A DNA stretch of 24,664 nt from the IMG/VR virus record IMGVR_UViG_3300008219_000093, positions 1-24,664 of that record; one strand, written 5' to 3'. A program made the position numbers and the translations under genes. The DNA comes from a virus. The notes under the pieces were generated by a model. It was not told the DNA's origin and ran no database searches. It saw only the letters and a program-made list of their open reading frames with translations. Shown here piece after piece: positions 22,290 to 24,664 of this stretch; within the stretch, counting starts at the first letter, position 1, and the number at the start of each line of letters is the position of its first letter.

Positions 22290-23335
22290 TCTTTTTTATG
22301 CTGGGAAGAAGAGTGCCAAGTTGATTTACAACGCTTAACTTGGTCTTTATACCAAACTTTATAGTCAGGTCTATCTGTTTTATTTTTATCCCAAGCAGCA
22401 GTAGCATCTTTACCTATCTTTCCTCTGTATGGACAAGGCGTGCCAGCTTGCTCCATAGCAACAAATACTCTTGGATCAGCGCAAAGTAGTGATATAGAAG
22501 CTACCTTCATGCCCATATCATATAGATACTTAGATAATTTTAGCCTTTCGCAGTTTTTATCTGTAACTGTTCTACCACTTGAGAAACCAAATACTTGACC
22601 TTGAAAAGCTCCAGATCTACCTACAGTACAAAGGTCTTGAGAGTAAGACATAATACTAGGCGCTATAGCACTAGCAGGCGGTGCTTCTGATTTAATGTTT
22701 TGATTAATAGTTTGTGTGCTACTAGATTCATTAATATTTCGGTTCGTATTATCTGATGTGGAATTGTTATTGTTCTGATTAACATTGTTGGTCTGTACAT
22801 TTGACTCTGATGTTGATTGATTGACATTTGTATTATTTGAAGTGTTGACATTAGTATTGTTTGAAGTGCTTGTATTATTGACATTTTGATTTACTGTAGA
22901 ATTAACTGTGGAGTTAGATGTAGATGTTGATGTATTAACATTATTATTAGTGTTGGTATTATTAGAAGTTGAAATATTGGTATTATTAGAAGTTGAAATA
23001 TTGGTATTTGTATTAGAATTTGTATTTGTTGAATTATTAATATTTGTGTTCTGATTAGTACTAACGTTTGTATTTTGATTAGTGCTAACATTTGTATTTT
23101 GATTAGTGTTAACGTTTGTATTTTGATTAGTGTTAACGTTTGTATTTGTATTTACATTAGTATTGTTATTGGTGTTTGTATTATTTGTTGTTGTATTGTT
23201 AGTCGTATCTAAACTATTTTCTTCACAATACTGAGTGCCAGCAGTACAAGTTCCTGTTTGATCGGCATAAGTAAAATTTGCAAATAATAAAAGTGTTATT
23301 AGCCATGGGGAAAATTTAAGTTTTAGTGTTTGCAT
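22268..23335 (-). CDS. Exported protein with Asn/Thr-repeat stalk and Cys-rich C-terminal domain
   Basis: This protein is about 355 residues from the ATG at 23335 (a TTG at 23341 adds two; neither has a clear ribosome site). The signal peptide ends ...LLLFANFTYA (residue 24). After a short CTAGTQYC segment, residues ~45-215 are almost only N, T, S and V in 8-residue units such as NTNQNTNV, encoded by 24-bp DNA repeats. The C-terminal ~120 residues form a domain with six cysteines (C236, C262, C285, C301, C336, C350) and the signature DKNCERLKLSKYLYDMG ... CADPRVF.AM..AGTPCP. I recall this domain from other phage hypothetical proteins but know no function for it. The architecture suggests a stalk plus a head. 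It overlaps both the thermonuclease gene (20 bases) and the next gene (22 bases). Confidence 0.68.
   Translation of the reverse strand: MQTLKLKFSPWLITLLLFANFTYADQTGTCTAGTQYCEENSLDTTNNTTTNNTNTNNNTNVNTNTNVNTNQNTNVNTNQNTNVSTNQNTNVSTNQNTNINNSTNTNSNTNTNISTSNNTNISTSNNTNTNNNVNTSTSTSNSTVNSTVNQNVNNTSTSNNTNVNTSNNTNVNQSTSESNVQTNNVNQNNNNSTSDNTNRNINESSSTQTINQNIKSEAPPASAIAPSIMSYSQDLCTVGRSGAFQGQVFGFSSGRTVTDKNCERLKLSKYLYDMGMKVASISLLCADPRVFVAMEQAGTPCPYRGKIGKDATAAWDKNKTDRPDYKVWYKDQVKRCKSTWHSSSQHKKECIAALK
22955..23002. repeat. Perfect tandem duplication, 2 x 24 bp
   Basis: Two identical 24-base units (22955-22978, 22979-23002) encode NTNISTSN-type octapeptides in the stalk of the exported protein. Confidence 0.85.
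23043..23138. repeat. Tandem repeat, 4 x 24 bp
   Basis: Four consecutive 24-base units (starts at 23043, 23067, 23091, 23115) of the form tttgtattttgattagtg.taacg, differing by a few bases, followed by a partial unit. They encode NTNQNTNV/S octapeptides. The last two units are identical, a sign of recent duplication. Confidence 0.85.
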
Positions 23336-23756
23336 TTTCAATTAGTGTATGTAGCCCTTCTTTAATCAATATATCTCTATTCTTTAAGTGCTCTAATTGA
23401 ATATCTTCTTTGCTTTGGCCCTCATACCTAACTGCCATATGGTTTGTAATCATTTGTTGATTAATATTTATTCCATCTACTATAACTGATGCCAAAACCC
23501 TACCGAATTTTCCTTTAGAGTCTTTTAATTGCGTCTGTAAAATGACGTGTTTGCCATTTGATATGGCGTCTTGTAAAAACTTAGTAGCTAACTTACCTCT
23601 AGCCTTTTCGTCTTTATTGCGAGTCCGGGACTCAGGAGTGTCTATGCCATATAAACGTACACGACACCTATGAATTATATTAAAACCGAGATCAAGCTCA
23701 GCGTCAATAGTGTCTCCGTCAACAACCCTGCTAACTTTACACCCATACTCATACAT
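23316..23756 (-). CDS. Staphylococcal nuclease-like thermonuclease
   Basis: This 146-residue SNase-fold nuclease cuts single- and double-stranded nucleic acids with calcium. The active-site set matches staphylococcal nuclease with a shift of one: R34, D39, T40 and E42 in RVRLYGIDTPE (32-42), R86 in GKFGRVLA; the early DGDTI (13-17) supplies another conserved aspartate. No signal peptide is present, so it acts in the host cytoplasm or is packaged, possibly to degrade host DNA. The start shares bases with the preceding stop (TAATG at 23754-23758), and its end overlaps the exported stalk protein. Confidence 0.88.
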   Translation of the reverse strand: MYEYGCKVSRVVDGDTIDAELDLGFNIIHRCRVRLYGIDTPESRTRNKDEKARGKLATKFLQDAISNGKHVILQTQLKDSKGKFGRVLASVIVDGININQQMITNHMAVRYEGQSKEDIQLEHLKNRDILIKEGLHTLIENANTKT

Positions 23757-23938
23757 TATTTCTTAAGAGGTTGGCCTTTTCTTTTTTTAATTTGAGTGTA
23801 AGCTTCGTTTATATCTGGTGTTGTAGGATCGTCTGCAACATACCTACCACTTTTATTTCGAGCCCTTGTTGTTGAAGATACAATAGTATAAATAGGAGGG
23901 GGTGTAATAAACTTAATAAATTTTTTAAACCAGCTCAT
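23756..23938 (-). CDS. Small basic hypothetical protein
   Basis: This 60-residue protein has a basic, aromatic N-terminus (SWFKKFIKFITPPPIYTIV) that could be an amphipathic membrane-associating helix, then a polar part (TRARNKSGRYVADDPTTPDINEAY) and a Lys-rich end. No clear ribosome binding site. The stop overlaps the thermonuclease start, so the two are coupled. Similar short proteins with the SGRY.ADD.TTP pattern are familiar from marine phages, without known function. Confidence 0.6.
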   Translation of the reverse strand: MSWFKKFIKFITPPPIYTIVSSTTRARNKSGRYVADDPTTPDINEAYTQIKKRKGQPLKK

Positions 23939-23940
23939 TT

Positions 23941-24048
23941 TTAACTTTTAAACTTTGCTACTATTTCTGATAACAATTTAGGTTTAAGCTTTTTTATAGC
24001 AAAAACCAAAATTACTAAAATTATTCCTAGGGGTATTAAAAATTCCAT
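23941..24048 (-). CDS. Small single-TM peptide (35 aa)
   Basis: This very short gene reads MEFLIPLGIILVILVFAIKK, then LKPKLLSEIVAKFKS. One membrane helix (residues 3-18) is followed by a basic amphipathic tail, so it should sit N-out/C-in in the inner membrane. AAGGAG (24054-24059) lies 5 bases before the ATG and inside the end of the lipoprotein gene, which strongly supports translation. Possible roles are a lysis accessory or a membrane inhibitor; none is shown. Confidence 0.65.
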   Translation of the reverse strand: MEFLIPLGIILVILVFAIKKLKPKLLSEIVAKFKS

Positions 24049-24050
24049 AC

Positions 24051-24317
24051 TTACTCCTTGTCTTCATCTTGAAGTTTGTCAGTTTGCTTATCAACGTTTT
24101 CTACTACAGTATTTACTACGCCATCATAGGTTTCTGCTACAGTAGTAACAACATCACTAACATCTGTAAATACTGCGCCTGAAACATTACCAACAGTTTT
24201 TACAGTTGTATCTACAGTAGTTAAAGCTATATCTTTTCCGCCTTCTATAACAGACCCAACTGTTGCACATGAGGTAACAAAAATTCCAACACCCAATAAA
24301 TATATAAAATGTTTCAT
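24051..24317 (-). CDS. Small lipoprotein
   Basis: This 88-residue protein begins with MKHFIYLLGVGIFVTSC. The lipobox VTSC puts the lipidated cysteine at residue 17. The mature part is rich in Val, Thr and Asp in a repeating amphipathic pattern (VDTTVKTVGNVSGAV ... DVVTTVAETYDGVVNTVVENVDKQ) and ends in an acidic tail. AAAGGA stands about 8 bases before the ATG. It could be an outer-membrane spanin partner, a superinfection-exclusion lipoprotein or a surface factor; location far from the lysis genes argues weakly against a spanin. Confidence 0.72.
   Translation of the reverse strand: MKHFIYLLGVGIFVTSCATVGSVIEGGKDIALTTVDTTVKTVGNVSGAVFTDVSDVVTTVAETYDGVVNTVVENVDKQTDKLQDEDKE
24054..24059 (-). promoter_or_regulatory. 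Shine-Dalgarno AAGGAG for the 35-residue membrane peptide
   Basis: AAGGAG on the minus strand, 5 bases before the ATG at 24048. It is the main evidence that this short frame is a real gene. Confidence 0.65.
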
Positions 24318-24332
24318 ATTTTTTTCCTTTAT

Positions 24333-24404
24333 TTAATCCATTAGAAATGCAATAACACTAGCTAATGAAAATATTGCTATAAAATATATTGCTAAGTATA
24401 TCAC
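24333..24404 (-). CDS. Possible 23-residue membrane peptide with GTG start
   Basis: A GTG overlapping the stop of the upstream gene (GTGA at 24401-24404) opens a frame for (M)IYLAIYFIAIFSLASVIAFLMD, a single hydrophobic helix. The ribosome site is weak (GAG five bases upstream). It fills an otherwise empty 83-base gap in a genome without other gaps here, and a neighbouring gene of the same kind (23941-24048) is well supported. Could be chance. Confidence 0.35.
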   Translation of the reverse strand: MIYLAIYFIAIFSLASVIAFLMD

Positions 24405-24643
24405 GAACTCGATTCATCTTTTTCCTTTAAAGCTTCATTTGCTGCTTCTTTTGTGCTATCTATTAAAGCTTGTTTAAACACATTTAAAGAAGCATTAATT
24501 TGATCTAATTCAAATTGTAGTCTTGTTTGTTTATTGGTTAGATCTTGAACTTGTTGAGTAAAGTATTTTTGTTTATCAGTCATATCTGACTCCTTAAGTT
24601 CAACATCATTAATAAAGATTACCTTTTCTTCTGATTTAGCCAT
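24401..24643 (-). CDS. Short coiled-coil protein (DUF6447-like)
   Basis: This 80-residue protein begins with IFINDVELKESDMTDKQKYF, followed by a helical stretch QVQDLTNKQTRLQFELDQINASLNVFKQALI and a charged, Ser-rich tail. The layout is that of DUF6447 proteins found in marine phages, of unknown function. AAGGA lies just before the ATG. It is the first minus-strand gene inside the window; only 21 bases remain upstream, too few to judge a promoter. Confidence 0.65.
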   Translation of the reverse strand: MAKSEEKVIFINDVELKESDMTDKQKYFTQQVQDLTNKQTRLQFELDQINASLNVFKQALIDSTKEAANEALKEKDESSS

Positions 24644-24664
24644 TATCCTTCTAATGCAGTAACT

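Noticed and set aside
23043-23138. 24-bp repeats as a CRISPR-like array or origin iterons
   Set aside because: Units are contiguous without spacers, in frame, and give a regular octapeptide within a signal-peptide protein.

Overview
The window reads as part of a tailed double-stranded DNA phage genome (Caudoviricetes, probably a short-tailed podovirus-like phage). It is clearly AT-rich by eye, with tightly packed genes, many start/stop overlaps, and gene types familiar from uncultured marine phages and phages of low-GC marine Alphaproteobacteria such as SAR11. The host assignment is an inference from base composition and gene style. No host gene, tRNA, CRISPR array, insertion sequence, integrase or repressor is visible. 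Terminase, portal, major capsid, DNA polymerase and primase genes are not in the window and presumably lie outside it.

Left block (1-5546, plus strand): a DNA replication and recombination operon. After two small unknown genes come a Sak4/RecA-like AAA_24 ATPase, a DUF669 protein with an SSB-like acidic tip, three small unknown genes, an SF2 DEAH helicase with a zinc ribbon, a RecB/Cas4-like PD-(D/E)XK nuclease with four C-terminal cysteines, and a RusA-like Holliday junction resolvase. Most of these genes overlap by 1-4 bases. The block ends tail-to-tail with the right block: the two TAG stops share the palindrome CTAG at 5543-5546.

Right block (5543-24643, minus strand, so transcribed from 24643 down to 5543). 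In transcription order: a short coiled-coil protein, several very small membrane or lipoprotein genes, a staphylococcal-type thermonuclease, two overlapping genes for large exported proteins (one with an Asn/Thr stalk encoded by 24-bp DNA repeats, one with a 22-residue cysteine repeat and a long Glu-rich segment), and a complete IscU-type iron-sulfur scaffold. A lysis cassette follows (N-anchored coiled-coil protein, 3-TM holin, XhlA-like protein, T4-type lysozyme), then a free-standing PD-(D/E)XK nuclease. Last come virion genes: a tail nozzle/stabilisation-like protein, several Gly/Ala-rich virion proteins, a GNAT-like acetyltransferase, an ejection-like protein ending in an S74 chaperone-protease domain, and a 1304-residue probable internal (ejection) protein.

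The most unusual part is 19575-23335. There a phage-borne IscU with an altered chaperone-recognition motif (LPAIK in place of LPPVK) starts on the base after the stop of a secreted protein with evenly spaced cysteines and a very acidic segment. That gene in turn overlaps the gene of an Asn/Thr-repeat secreted protein. Together with a four-cysteine nuclease in the left block, this suggests the phage manages iron or Fe-S clusters, either for its own proteins or for host metabolism; that link is inference.
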